DNA from: Craspedostauros australis
Taxonomy: Eukaryota > Bacillariophyta > Bacillariophyceae > Mastogloiales > Achnanthaceae
Direction: 5' to 3'
Length of the DNA: 64,000 nt
Assembly: GCA_026770025.1 (NCBI GenBank)
Contig: JAMXDE010000009.1
Coordinates: 1,339,001-1,403,000, forward strand
The notes below the pieces were generated by a model. It saw nothing but the letters and a program-made list of their open reading frames with translations, ran no database searches and was not told the origin of the DNA. Within the stretch, counting starts at the first letter, position 1. Each line of letters opens with the position of its first letter. Shown here piece by piece: positions 10,901 to 21,571 of the stretch. A program made the position numbers and the translations under genes.

Positions 10901-13900
10901 TAGACCAGCAAGTGCAATTGTTCGCAGCAAGGAGCTTGCAAGAGATCTGCCCTGCCCAATGCACCGTTGTCATCACGATGTACCAAAATGCTTCCGCATG
11001 GAAGACGAAGGCCGACGCTGTAATCCATGCATTGGCTGCCCACGGAAATAGGACAGTGGCTGGCACCCAAGGCGCACACAAGGTCACGGGGATGGTGGAT
11101 ATCAAGCGCATCTACGATTTGATTGAAATGTACAACTTGCTCGGTGTTGACATCGCTGAGTGCATTTCTAGTCTCCAGAAGGTGTACGACGAAGCCTTGC
11201 GGTGGAAGGCGGGCCTGGAAGGCCAGGTCGCTAATTTCAGGGGTTCGTTCTCGCAGTGCCTGCAATTCGTGATTTCACAACGCGATCTCAGACCGCAGGG
11301 GATTATCATGGAACCAACACGATCCACGTACGATGGAATCGTCGACGTGGTGAATTGGTATCAAAGGATCAAGGCCTACTTGGCCTCCATTCCACAGTAC
11401 CACACCACGGCGCATGCCGTTGTCAGCGAGCAAAATCTCGCATCTGACGCGAAGACATTGGCACCGATTCAGAACGGAGATTCCCCTCTACTGCAGGAAG
11501 TGGGGTATACACTCTTGCTCGAAGGTGTCGACATCGTCTTGCAGTTTCTTCAATCATCAACAGTATCAGAGGGGCGCAACCCGATGGATCATCCTGTCGT
11601 TCCATCGGATGCCGCGCTTCTGAGCCTTCGAATGAAACGGCGGCCATCAAGATCATTACCGTTGGACAAGTTGAAAACCAGCGACCTCGGCCTTGCGATC
11701 ATATCGCGCATGCTCCAGATCGCGGTGGATGCCTCGGAGGGCGGTCCTCTGCGTGCGATGTGCTGGGTGCTATGGCATGTCAAAATCTCCCGTTTCGTCG
11801 AGCACTGCTCCAATCCACCACAGCGCAATGTTGCAGGGACTCAACTCCCGGTTGTTTTCTCGCTCGATGACGCTATCCAGCTGCAACAGCAACAGCCCCA
11901 ACCCCAGCACATCATGAACACGCATGCGCAGCATCTCCAGACCAATTTCGAGTCGCAGAGCCAAATTCAGCAGGGCTTCCTGAACCTGACCGGACACCAC
12001 ACAGCCGAGCTGCAACAATTTTATCGGGTGTTCGCTGAAGCTCAGACGATGGAGCGGGACATCTCACAACTCTTATCAAGCTGCAAAGAGTTGGTGCGGA
12101 ATACGCTCCAAAATCAGGAGCTGATTCGAACTTGTTCGGCCAAGTTAAAAGACTTCTTCGTGGCAATGAAACTGCGATCGAAGGGTGGGAACGGTTTGTC
12201 TTTGAATCGAAACTTGGAACCACAATTGGATCTCCAAATCAAAACTTTCAACTGGCTGGTAAGTTCACCGCTGCAAACGTGGGCGAATGATCATGGATGT
12301 GGACATATACTCGTACATCTCGTGAATACACTTGCTGTTGTTGTGTTTGAAAGTTGAATTGCCCTCATCCAAGTAGGGGCCACGTGATGATACGTACATA
12401 CGTATTACATGTACGACAAGTCTGCGACGATGCTTCAGTGTGAAGCATGACTACATGTAGTGGTAGGAGCGCCTCAGCCGCATTGCACACCACTCACACG
12501 CTCCGTTCTTTTGCACGTTGGCATCCACCTCCTCTCTTCCCCCACACAACAACAAAAAATGGACAACCTCGCACACGTACTCGTACAAACATCCATATGA
12601 TCATTGCCAGGTCCGCACGTTCCCATACCCCATGCTGTACCTGGACGAGGCCACGTACGCAGTCTCGCATCTTTCCGGCACTACAACGAACCGGATCCCA
12701 TGGGATGTCCTCGTCAGTCTCTTCGAGCGCCTACCAGCGCACATTGAGGACACCGTCGGCGATGTCGCCCTCGTGATACTCCGCATCAAGGAGCTGCATC
12801 AGGCTGCGAAGGCCTGGCAGGATGAGATCACCAAGAACACCATGCTTTCCTTCCGTGGCGGGCGACGCCGCGTTCCGAGCGGATCGCCGACAAAATCCCG
12901 CGACGCGGAACCCGACCTCGATGCCAGCTCTTCTCAGGTGAATCTCCTCAAGGTCGAGCGACTCGCCAGCGACCCCATCCTGACCAAGGTGATCATGCCA
13001 CGCGAGGACGCCGTTTGTGGGATTCACCAGACATCCAACAAGTTCGAGCAATGCATGCAGGACTTGCTTGGCAAGGACTTTCATGACCCGGACAGGACGC
13101 CATACCCAGAGACGGAATCGCTGGTGGGGGAGCGTGGAGAATTCATCCTCTACAAGCTGACAGGGAGCCCGATTTTTGTCGCACTGCGAACCTTGGTTCA
13201 CTCTCTTTCAATTCTGTCGGGAAATCTGCTTGCGGAAACCCCAGGAAAAGCAGCGTTCGACTGGATACGGAAAGCATCGACCTGGATCGAACAGCTGAAC
13301 GCGGCCGTCACGCCGCTGTCCCCGTTCGAAAAATCGCCCGGCCGAGGCAAGCTGGTAATTCCGAACGTCGACGCGTACAGGCTGCTGGAGGCTGGCAAGG
13401 AGATCTTCCTGCAAGTCCCAGATGATTTGAGACGGGCCATCAGCGCTCATGGCATCTTCATCTCCACCAACAAGCAGGATGCGACGCTGAGGGTGATGTT
13501 CAAGAAGGACGGCGCCCACCACAGCATCGGCGGGACGACGCTACGTTGGTGCCCGCTGCTGTTCGATTGCCTGCGCAATGATATTGCCACTCTCGCCAAA
13601 TGGGAGAACAGCATGAAGGACTTGTTGAACGACTTTCGCCAGTTTCACACGGAGTACGCGGCGGAACTGCAAAGCGAGCGGGCCTTGCTCAAGTGGCTTG
13701 CGTTCCGATCTGGTCTGTCCCGCCTGCTGGATGAAGGGCGCGAAGGGTTGGTGGTATCACCCGCCAAGAACTTTGTGGACTCCTTCGTCAACCTGCTGGT
13801 GTCCATGGAGAGCTATCTTGCGAAGTTCTCCACCAAGGAACTCAACGACAAGTTCGAAAAGTCGCAGTACGAAAGCTCCGCGTCGATCTTGAGCAATCGC

Positions 13901-15457
13901 TACGAGCTACTCGACGCGCTCCTTTTGCGACGCCAGCTATCGACGAAGACAAAAGCTCGGAGGACAGACACGACATCCAGTACGCACGGCAACAGCAGCA
14001 GTAACAACCTTGGCAGTAGCACTCCCAATGCTGGGGCAGATGCCGTAATCCACGCGCCGGAAAAGACATCATTCCGCGACACGTGCCGCAATGCGTTGTC
14101 GAAGGCCTTCCGAAGTGCCTCCAAGGCGATCGGCGTTGACCTGGAGTCCTCGGATGCAACTACGAAGCAAGACCTCAACGCTTTCTGCGCAATGCGCGCA
14201 TGGGAAATCGAACGCGCGTTGTTTGAGCGTTACCAAAAAGAGGACGGCATTGCCCGAGTGTCGAACGACTACAGAGACAAGGCGAGGAGTCTGCGATACA
14301 ACTTCGAGGACAAGAACAACCGGACTCTTTGCCCTCGCGTGCTAGTGGGCGAAATCCCCGTGGCTCGTTTGATCGTGATGACTCCTGAGGAACTTGCGAG
14401 CCAGAAGAGGAAGTCGGACCGGGCGAAAGCGGAGGAGAAGGCCCAGTCACAGCTGATACTGAACAAACCCACAACACCGGGTAAGAAGGGCAACGCAACA
14501 GCGTCAAGATCATCGATGCGGAGTGTGGGGGCTGGGAGGAACGGCGCTGCATCATCATCATCATCACCGCTATCGAAGGCATCCAACACCAAACTGCGGG
14601 CGAAGAACGGAAAGCCGACAACGAAACTGACGCTTGGGAAACTGACCGCCTTAAGCGCGGGTGGCAGCAAAGATCTCAGATCAACCAGCAAACAAAAGCA
14701 ACATACCGCCAGCCGCGCTTCTTCCATCAGCCGTATCACGGCAACAATGACGGCAGCGCCAGAACCAGAGTCAACTGGGCTGTCCGCTCTTGCCGGTGGT
14801 CTGTCGGAGGCTGACATTCGAGCGGCGTTGGCGGTGCTCGACGATGGCCAGGCAAAGCCGGCGTATACTCCACTGACTCCGCCGCCGTATACTCCACCAC
14901 CGTATGCTCCACCACCGTATACCCCACCACCTCCGCCGCCGCCTCTTCGCATGGGCACGCCCACTGATTTGGTTGCCTCGTCAACTGCCCCGCGCTCTCA
15001 GCCCAATGGCGCAGGCCAGCGGATTAAAAGCGCAGAGGGCAACGACCGTTACCGATTCGAAGTGAACGGAATTCTCTTTTTCGGATGCCTCGTGGCGGAA
15101 GATGCGTTGAACATGAGCGCGGAAGGATACCTCCCAGAGAGCATGAAGGACAAGGGTCGTTTGCGCATCGATGAGTTCACTCGTTTCCTCTCCGACAAGG
15201 TCCGCAGCGGACGATGGAAGACGATCTCGTTCCGCCTCACGTTGCAGTCCGATGTAGATTCGCAGTCGTACAATCGCTTCCGTAAGGAATATGAAAACAA
15301 ACAACGGATCGCGATGTTTGCCATCAACCAAAACACCAAAGTGTTCCTGCTCACTCCAATGTTTCACACCGCGTTGCCGAGGAGCGGCAGCACCCGGTGC
15401 TCCACTCTGGATCCGGCAAGTACCTACGTCATCATGCTGACGAAGGAGCGGGTGTGA
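7936..15457 (+). CDS. Giant TFIIS-central-domain and SPOC-domain protein
   Basis: Two exons, 7936-12258 and 12611-15457, give about 2389 residues. The intron (352 bp, phase 0) has GTAAGT and ...TTGCCAG ends. Residues about 290-345 form a Tudor-like module (DWYAGRVLSV...FKVSFVGEDD). About 390-1850 is long and helical, with recurrent Trp/Leu segments that loosely recall the PLU-1 region of KDM5 proteins, and Gln-rich tracts. About 1928-2050 matches the TFIIS central domain (YRDKARSLRYNFEDKNN, VLVGEI, LIVMTPEELASQ). A PPPY-rich stretch follows, and about 2250-2389 looks like a SPOC domain. TFIIS-M plus SPOC is the signature of the Bye1/PHF3/DIDO group, which binds RNA polymerase II; nuclear transcription regulation is inferred. 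No PHD finger is seen. The first exon alone would stop at 12357, so splicing is needed to reach the conserved domains. Confidence 0.8.
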
Positions 15458-16079
15458 ACCGGCTGGAGCGTCGACGCAGGTTCACGGGCGCTCGATTGAA
15501 TGCAGCATTGTGTCGGCACATCAACACGGGTCTCGGAGGAGGCTTCAGACTTCTTGTGTGGGCATCGTCGGTTGTGATGGATGTCGGAACATGGACACGA
15601 GGTGGAGTGATGTGTGTCACACAAGAACGCAACACCCCGTCACCACAGAAAAGAAAGCGAATCTGCAAAGAGACAGAGAACGAGGCGAACAACTTCAAGT
15701 TCGACGAGATGACCGCGCAAGTTGGGTTTGAGTCAATGTAGTCGAATACAGATCACGAACGTGATTGGAAGATGTGAAAGAGCGAAGGCGTAGACTAATG
15801 TAGAGTGAGCAAAACAGTGAGATGAAACGTTCACAGGCCCTTCGATCTTGCCCCTATTGTACGCATTGTGTGACCACGCGATAGCTCTATGTCGCATTCA
15901 TTGAAACGTGACGGCGGCGCAAGTGCTCTACAATGTGTTGTGTATAATGTGTGTGTGCGCAGGCGAATGTGCGTGGTCTGCTTTACTGTACTCTGTGAGC
16001 ATGCTCTATTGATATTTACATTTCTAAAATGTCCGGAAGGTCTCGCCTGCGAAGATCATGCTGGTGTGGCTCTCTGCAA
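15458..16079. other. Intergenic between converging genes
   Basis: This 620-bp stretch holds the 3' ends of the genes ending at 15457 (+) and 16080 (-). Short open frames are present, but none has a recognisable product. No repeat or RNA gene was seen. Confidence 0.5.
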
Positions 16080-17267
16080 TTATGCCGCTGCGGCTGTCAC
16101 CAGCTGATCCTGCAGGTGCACTCGCTGGACGTTCTTCATCACACCTTGGAGTTGCATGCGAGAGACGGTTCTGGATGTGGCCGCTGGCGTGTTCTGCTCA
16201 CTTGTGTTGGCGACGTTGTCGATCAGGCCGTTGGCGGGGTCGCAGACGGAGTGATGACCGAAGAACATGATGACCTCAAGGAGCCGCTGCTGGCACGCCT
16301 GCACTTGGTTGCTGTTGCGAAGGATCTGGTGGATCTGCGCCGTGTTGTTGACGATCAGCATCATCTCCAGCATGGAGCTGTCAGGGCCGCTGCTTTCCTC
16401 GTCAGCGGTTTGCTTGTTGTAGATGGCCTGCGCCACCTCGTACAATCTCAGTGCCTTCATGAAGAGCTTGAGCGTGCCTGCTGGGCAGGTTTGGTCCACC
16501 TCCGTGGACTGGCCTTTGTGGGATTGGGTGTACAGCTGGATTGCTCTCATGTGGTGCGACTGTGCGAGGTTCATCACGATGACGAAGGAGAGCTTGGCGT
16601 AGCACCTGGTGCAACCCTCAGTCTGAAGGCTGGGTTCTGGGAGGCAGACGGCGGGATTGTACAAGATGAAGCCCACCAGCGGCAGACCATCAGTGTAATC
16701 CAAACCGCTGGTATTGCGGAGGAAGGTGTACTCCATGTGCTCGCATCGCGCATCGAAATCGCCGGAGCAAGCGCAGCATTGGGGAGAGGCTGAAGCCAAA
16801 GCCGAAGTTGGCGGCATGGCTGATTGCTCCTGTACGCCTTGCGAAGGCGCGACGCTGCTCTGGGGATGCTGCTGGTAGTGGCATTGGTCCATTGGCTGGC
16901 TTCCCACCTGCGGACCCACGGCAGCCACGCTGCTGCTTGCCTCTGCGTTGTCCGCTGCCGAGTCCTGACAATCGCAGGAGCCACAGTGGCAGGATGTGCC
17001 AGTGTTGGCGGCAATGGCCAAGAGACGTTCTTGGTTGCGCTTCAGCTGGAGCTTGGTCGATTTCAGCGCCTCCGACAGCACCTGGTTGGCTTCGTCGAAT
17101 CGCTGGTTCTGCATCATTTCGACGCCGAGGTTGTTGAGGTCCTGCGTCTTGACGAACTGCGACCGAGGCGCTGGCTCGTCGGACTGCATGACCCGATGCA
17201 TGGTTGGTGCGATGATTTGGTTGCTGTGGCTTGGGATGTTCATGTTCATGTTCATGTTCATGTTCAT
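16080..17267 (-). CDS. TPR-like repeat protein
   Basis: A 395-residue protein starting at ATG 17267 inside a hexamer repeat that encodes (Met-Asn)x5. Residues about 40-75 form a TPR-like helical pair (LNNLGVEMMQNQRFDEANQVLSEAL). A low-complexity, Cys- and Gln-containing middle follows. Then come further helical pairs with LSFVIVMNLAQSHHMRAIQLY and LKLFMKALRLYEVAQAIY. The pattern of a one-TPR start, then a 'YNxAxxxH' helix and 'LxKALxLYExA' helix, is typical of a large family of uncharacterised proteins in diatoms and related algae. TPRs mediate protein contacts; no specific partner can be named. The start is uncertain because several in-frame ATGs follow each other in the repeat. Confidence 0.75.
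   Translation of the reverse strand: MNMNMNMNMNIPSHSNQIIAPTMHRVMQSDEPAPRSQFVKTQDLNNLGVEMMQNQRFDEANQVLSEALKSTKLQLKRNQERLLAIAANTGTSCHCGSCDCQDSAADNAEASSSVAAVGPQVGSQPMDQCHYQQHPQSSVAPSQGVQEQSAMPPTSALASASPQCCACSGDFDARCEHMEYTFLRNTSGLDYTDGLPLVGFILYNPAVCLPEPSLQTEGCTRCYAKLSFVIVMNLAQSHHMRAIQLYTQSHKGQSTEVDQTCPAGTLKLFMKALRLYEVAQAIYNKQTADEESSGPDSSMLEMMLIVNNTAQIHQILRNSNQVQACQQRLLEVIMFFGHHSVCDPANGLIDNVANTSEQNTPAATSRTVSRMQLQGVMKNVQRVHLQDQLVTAAAA
17239..17267 (-). repeat. ATGAAC hexamer repeat at a start codon
   Basis: About five tandem copies of a 6-bp unit span the start of the TPR-like gene, giving an N-terminal Met-Asn repeat and up to five possible in-frame start codons. Confidence 0.8.
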
Positions 17268-19665
17268 TTTTCGTGTTCTTTGCTGTATGAGTGCGAATGC
17301 GAATGTTAATGTGGATGTCTGCGTGGGTGCGAATGTGATTGTGGTTGTGAGTGTGAGTGCAATTGTGATTATGAGTAAAGTTGGGGTGGAGTGCCTTTTT
17401 GTGAGATGAATGCAACAGCAACGATGAACAACACATCATGTGCGCCGATGTGTGCGGGATGCCGCACAGGAAGCTTCGCTCTGCCAACACTGCCAACGAG
17501 TCTTCAGGCAAGGGTGGCTGCATGGCGCAAGGACAGCGCAAGACAGTGAACCCTGCACAGGACACAGGAACACAAGGACGGAGATGTCGTGATCCCACGA
17601 CTTTCTGTGCAGGTTTCCAAGACCACCCCTGATGGCGCCGCAACTATTATCCTGTCTGTGATACTGTTCGCAAGTGTTCATTCCTCTCGAAAATTGGACC
17701 AGCTGAGAAGCGTTCACAAGAACAAGAGCAAGGCAAACTGTCTCATGTGTGCCATGGCTTGTACCACTGAGACAAAAGCTCCTGTTCTACTTCATGTTGT
17801 GACTATCACTTCTCTGTGCTTGTCGTTCAAGTCAGAAATTGCCCCGCTTAATTGATGGACACGGACAACGTCCTTGAAGTGTCTGTTTTATTTGAATCGG
17901 GCTGGTTTGGGAAGCTGCGCAGCCTTATTGTGGAAGAGTTCCGATTGTACGAATGGTACTCAATGGATAAGTGTGCCGCAATCACCAAAGTGACGATCGA
18001 AAAAGTCGTTATTTTCGGGATTGAGGTTGTGGTGGTGTTTGGTAATGAGCGACTAAATGTCCCTATTTATGGGACCTGTGTTCTTTTCCCACCTGTGAAC
18101 ACTGCATGGCGGTCAAAGCTAATCCCATCTTTGCCCCCAATCGATGCAAGCCCTGACGCAGCGCTTTGCTGACTTTCTGCCAAAGAATGGGCGTGGAAGC
18201 CACTCGTAAACCAATGTGCTCACAAGTTGTATCACGATACATCCGCTTCCTTGTCCACAAGGCACAAACAGCGTAATGACATCCTCCTCCACCAGCCCCT
18301 GAATGGTTCACAGACAACACCGTTTCTCACAATTTAAAACCTTCGTCACCTTCGTCACCCTCGTCCGCGAGAGACACCTTTTTCATTTCTCTGCGAGTAC
18401 CGCGACGCCATGCCCCATCCGCCTTGGTGTGAGAAACAAGGGAAACATCGACTCTCCGTGCTGCTCTGACGCAGAACACATTCATGTTGCTGCATGGAGC
18501 ACTCCCTGGGGAGTGGGCGGCTCCAGTGAGGACGAACAAGAGTGTCGCTCTCTGCGAGAAGAGAAGTTGTTGCTGACGCATGTCCAAACCGTCTTGCGGC
18601 CGCAGACGGCATCGACCACATGCAGATCTGTTCGGAGACAGTGCCGTCGACGCTGTTGCAAGACCCAGTCCCATGGTGCAGCTGCGGAGCGCTGGTGCAG
18701 TGAAGCTAAGAAGAGAACATGACAAATTGTACCATCTTACACTTCTCCACAAGAAGCATGTCAACATGAGCATGGGATGCAATTGCAAGCAGACGAGGTT
18801 GGAAGCTCTCGTTTCCTCGACATGATGTGGGCGTCAGTTGAGACTGGCGTACCGTACTCAATCTCGTGCTCTGGGTGATGGATCAGGGTTTCGTGTGTGC
18901 GTATCCGCAAGGACTCAAATGTTCGCAGCAAGTTCTGAGCATCATGTTGGGAGACTTCTTTCTGTCACCGCCTTCACAAGTTGCCATCGCATGGCAGATA
19001 GCACCGCCAACTGACAACGGCAGATAGCACTCCCATGTTGCGAAGGAAGCAAACAACTCGGTGGATCGACACCCGCTCCGAATTCGATGAACGGTGAAGG
19101 ATGCATGATGACAGATGAATTCCTCTCGTCTCTTGGAGTGATGTATGTTAGTAGTATGTACCTCGTGACGTACTAATGGAGTACCCTGGCCGAAGGCGCT
19201 TCCCTCATCACCTGTTGTGTCGATGGGGCTGTTCGGCACGATTGCTTTCGATGTGGTGATCGTCTTCCCTCTTGGCTTCTTCCACCCCGCCCTCGTGATG
19301 ATGTGTGTCAACAAGAGAAGCCAAATGCTGCAGTACGTACTAGCATCGCAGGGATGACAACACACATCGGCACAAACGGCAGTCCCCATGACAGGAGCCA
19401 AGACACCAAACGCCGCTGCTCAATTGTTCTGGTCGATCATCAACTATGCGGTGGGACAAGACTGGCTGCGGTACTGGTCTTGGGTCGTGGAGGCGACGGG
19501 ACCATGGGACATCATGGTTGCGTCGGCTGTTTTCACCATTTGTGATGGCCGGGCGACTTGTCCATCTTTACGCATGCCCGTGAGAGGTGCTCGTGCGACC
19601 TACTTGCTCGGGTGGTGCGTTGCCGCGCATTGAATCGAGTTTGTTGCCATGCGTTTTGTCTCTTC
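17268..19665. other. 2.4-kb region without a recognisable gene
   Basis: This stretch lies between the TPR-like gene and the young copia element. It has GTGxGAATG-like short repeats near 17290-17380 (probably the leader of the TPR gene) and a slightly AT-rich patch near 17850-18100. The open frames of up to about 170 codons show no motif, no consistent start and no overlap with a known family. I see no tRNA or rRNA. Confidence 0.45.
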
Positions 19666-19669
19666 TTTC

Positions 19670-19960
19670 AGAACGAGTTTTGGGATCATACGGGTCGTAC
19701 CGTCTGTCAGTCGACCGTTGCGGTCATCTGGTCTTGTGCAATGACTCCTACGCGCCAACGGTGTAGCAGTTTCGTACGTGAGCATGTGTCAGCAACAGAA
19801 TCCTGTCAGAGCAGGAGAGAACACACAGTTTCGAGGACCACAGCTCGAAACAGCAACAACAACAACAACAGCCACTAACGCTAGATAGGATCGTCTTCTG
19901 TGTGTCTTGAGGTCTCTCCTTTGCAGCACTTACCAGCTTGCAAGCATCAGAATTCATTCT
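19670..19960 (+). repeat. 5' LTR of the young copia element
   Basis: 291 bp, identical to 26039-26329. The shared sequence extends leftwards to 19669, so the boundary may be off by a base or two. It would carry the promoter of the element; no clear TATA box was identified. Confidence 0.93.
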
Positions 19961-20128
19961 GTTTATCATTTCCCTGCTGTGCTACACACAGACAGACGAG
20001 GAGACGGGAACGGCGCGCAGCTACGAACGCCAAGCATCCCGAAAACACCGAGAGAGGGACGTTGGTGTTGATCAACCAACGGATCGAGCGAGCAGGTTGG
20101 CAGCATCCAACATCGCTCCACCAACAAG

Positions 20129-21568
20129 ATGGCGGTCATCTCGTTACAGACGATGTTCGAGTGGTGCGGCCTGAGCGTCCCTGCAGTCAGAGACGCAGTC
20201 AAGGACACCTTCGCCCCTGATCCACTGGGAATGGCAACCATGAGAGGCGAGACGGCGAAGACCATCAACGACGCCTGCGATGCACTTGCGAAAGGAGACA
20301 ACGCCATCCTCATCAACAGGGCCATCAGGAAGAGGCTGACATCACTGGCGCACTGGGTCGATGACCAACACAGGATCCGACAAGAGTTTGCCTTCGCAGA
20401 AGGTACCAGCCAAGCCACATTCCTCAACAGCATCGCGGATGCGACGGACCGCATCGAGCAGCGCAAGAATCGACGCACAAAGGGCGACAGATTGATCGGG
20501 AAGCCATTCGGCATCCTGTTGAAGTCGTCGCTCGAGTGGAAGCGCTGGGGCAATGGACTGGACAGCATCCTGCGGTCCATCATTGGTATGCGAGGCATCC
20601 CTGTCTGGTATGTCATACGATCGGAACCGGCTGATGCATGGGACCCCAACCTCACATGGGAGGAGAATGCGGTGGCACTGGCACCTCACACCGGTGAGGA
20701 GTTCATCCAGGATGCCGCAACCGTGCATCAAGTCATCCTGCAGAACATGGCGCCAGACTCAGACGCCTACACCTACATCCGGTCCACCATCCGCAAGCGC
20801 AATGGCCGCAAGGACTTCCTGGCACTGCAGGCCCGCTACGACAGCAAGGCCAGCCGCGACGCGCAAGCGTCCACAGCCAAGAAGACCATCGCGACCATGC
20901 GTTACCAGAGCAAGAGGAACTTCTCCTTCGAGAAGTTCTCCTCCCAGCTGCAGCGAGCTGTGGACGCCCTTGAAGAGTGCGACATCCCCATGCACAACCA
21001 AGACATTGTGGATGCCATCTTCGGATCCATCCTGGCACCGGGCATGCAGCCATTCAAGATCGCCCTCAAGCTCTCATACGGCGAAGCTGTCCCTGATTAC
21101 AAGGAGGTGCTTCTCTGTTTCGCAAAAGAGATCCCAGAGCAGTCCACGACGGTGACGAGCTCCCGCTACGTGTCTGAAACGACATCCACCGGTCGCTACA
21201 CAGCCGAAGGTCCTACTCCCGCTGTAGGAGCTATCACAACTGACGGTTCCATCTACATCGGGAAGTACGATCGCAGCCAATGGTTCAGCGATGAGGTCAA
21301 GCCATATCATGCCGAGATCCTGAAGGCCAGACCCCCAAGACAGCGTGGCAAGAGGCCAGGCGGCACCAACTCACCATCCAAACGCCAGGTCAAGAAGCTC
21401 AAACGACAGATCAGCCAGCTCAAGACGTCGAGCGAGGAGCAGAGCAAGCGTGAGCAAGACCTGTTGCAGACAGTCGACCAGCTCACCAAGCAGTCCCAAG
21501 GACGCAACGACCAAGCTGGCAACTCATTCGGTGGCAGAGACTCGAAGAGGAGCGGCTCCGGCAACTGA
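20129..21568 (+). CDS. gag: Copia Gag
   Basis: 479 residues from ATG 20129 to TGA 21566-21568. The middle carries LTWEENAVALAPHTGEEF, TYIRSTIRKRNGRKDFLALQ and DIPMHNQDIVDAIF, the layout of Gag in diatom CoDi-like copia elements. The C-terminal 90 residues are basic and coiled-coil-like (KRQVKKLKRQISQLK). No CCHC zinc knuckle is visible, so RNA binding probably relies on the basic tail. Gag forms the virus-like particle around the element RNA in the cytoplasm. Pol continues in the same frame right after the single UGA, which may be read through. Confidence 0.88.
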   Translation: MAVISLQTMFEWCGLSVPAVRDAVKDTFAPDPLGMATMRGETAKTINDACDALAKGDNAILINRAIRKRLTSLAHWVDDQHRIRQEFAFAEGTSQATFLNSIADATDRIEQRKNRRTKGDRLIGKPFGILLKSSLEWKRWGNGLDSILRSIIGMRGIPVWYVIRSEPADAWDPNLTWEENAVALAPHTGEEFIQDAATVHQVILQNMAPDSDAYTYIRSTIRKRNGRKDFLALQARYDSKASRDAQASTAKKTIATMRYQSKRNFSFEKFSSQLQRAVDALEECDIPMHNQDIVDAIFGSILAPGMQPFKIALKLSYGEAVPDYKEVLLCFAKEIPEQSTTVTSSRYVSETTSTGRYTAEGPTPAVGAITTDGSIYIGKYDRSQWFSDEVKPYHAEILKARPPRQRGKRPGGTNSPSKRQVKKLKRQISQLKTSSEEQSKREQDLLQTVDQLTKQSQGRNDQAGNSFGGRDSKRSGSGN

Positions 21569-21571
21569 CAT

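Noticed and set aside
12518-12610. Separate start for the TFIIS-M/SPOC part at 12518
   Set aside because: This is the intron tail; the GTAAGT donor at 12259 and TTGCCAG acceptor at 12610 join both parts in frame.
17852-18172. Possible 106-codon gene in the gene-poor stretch
   Set aside because: Valine-rich but no motif, splice site or neighbour support.
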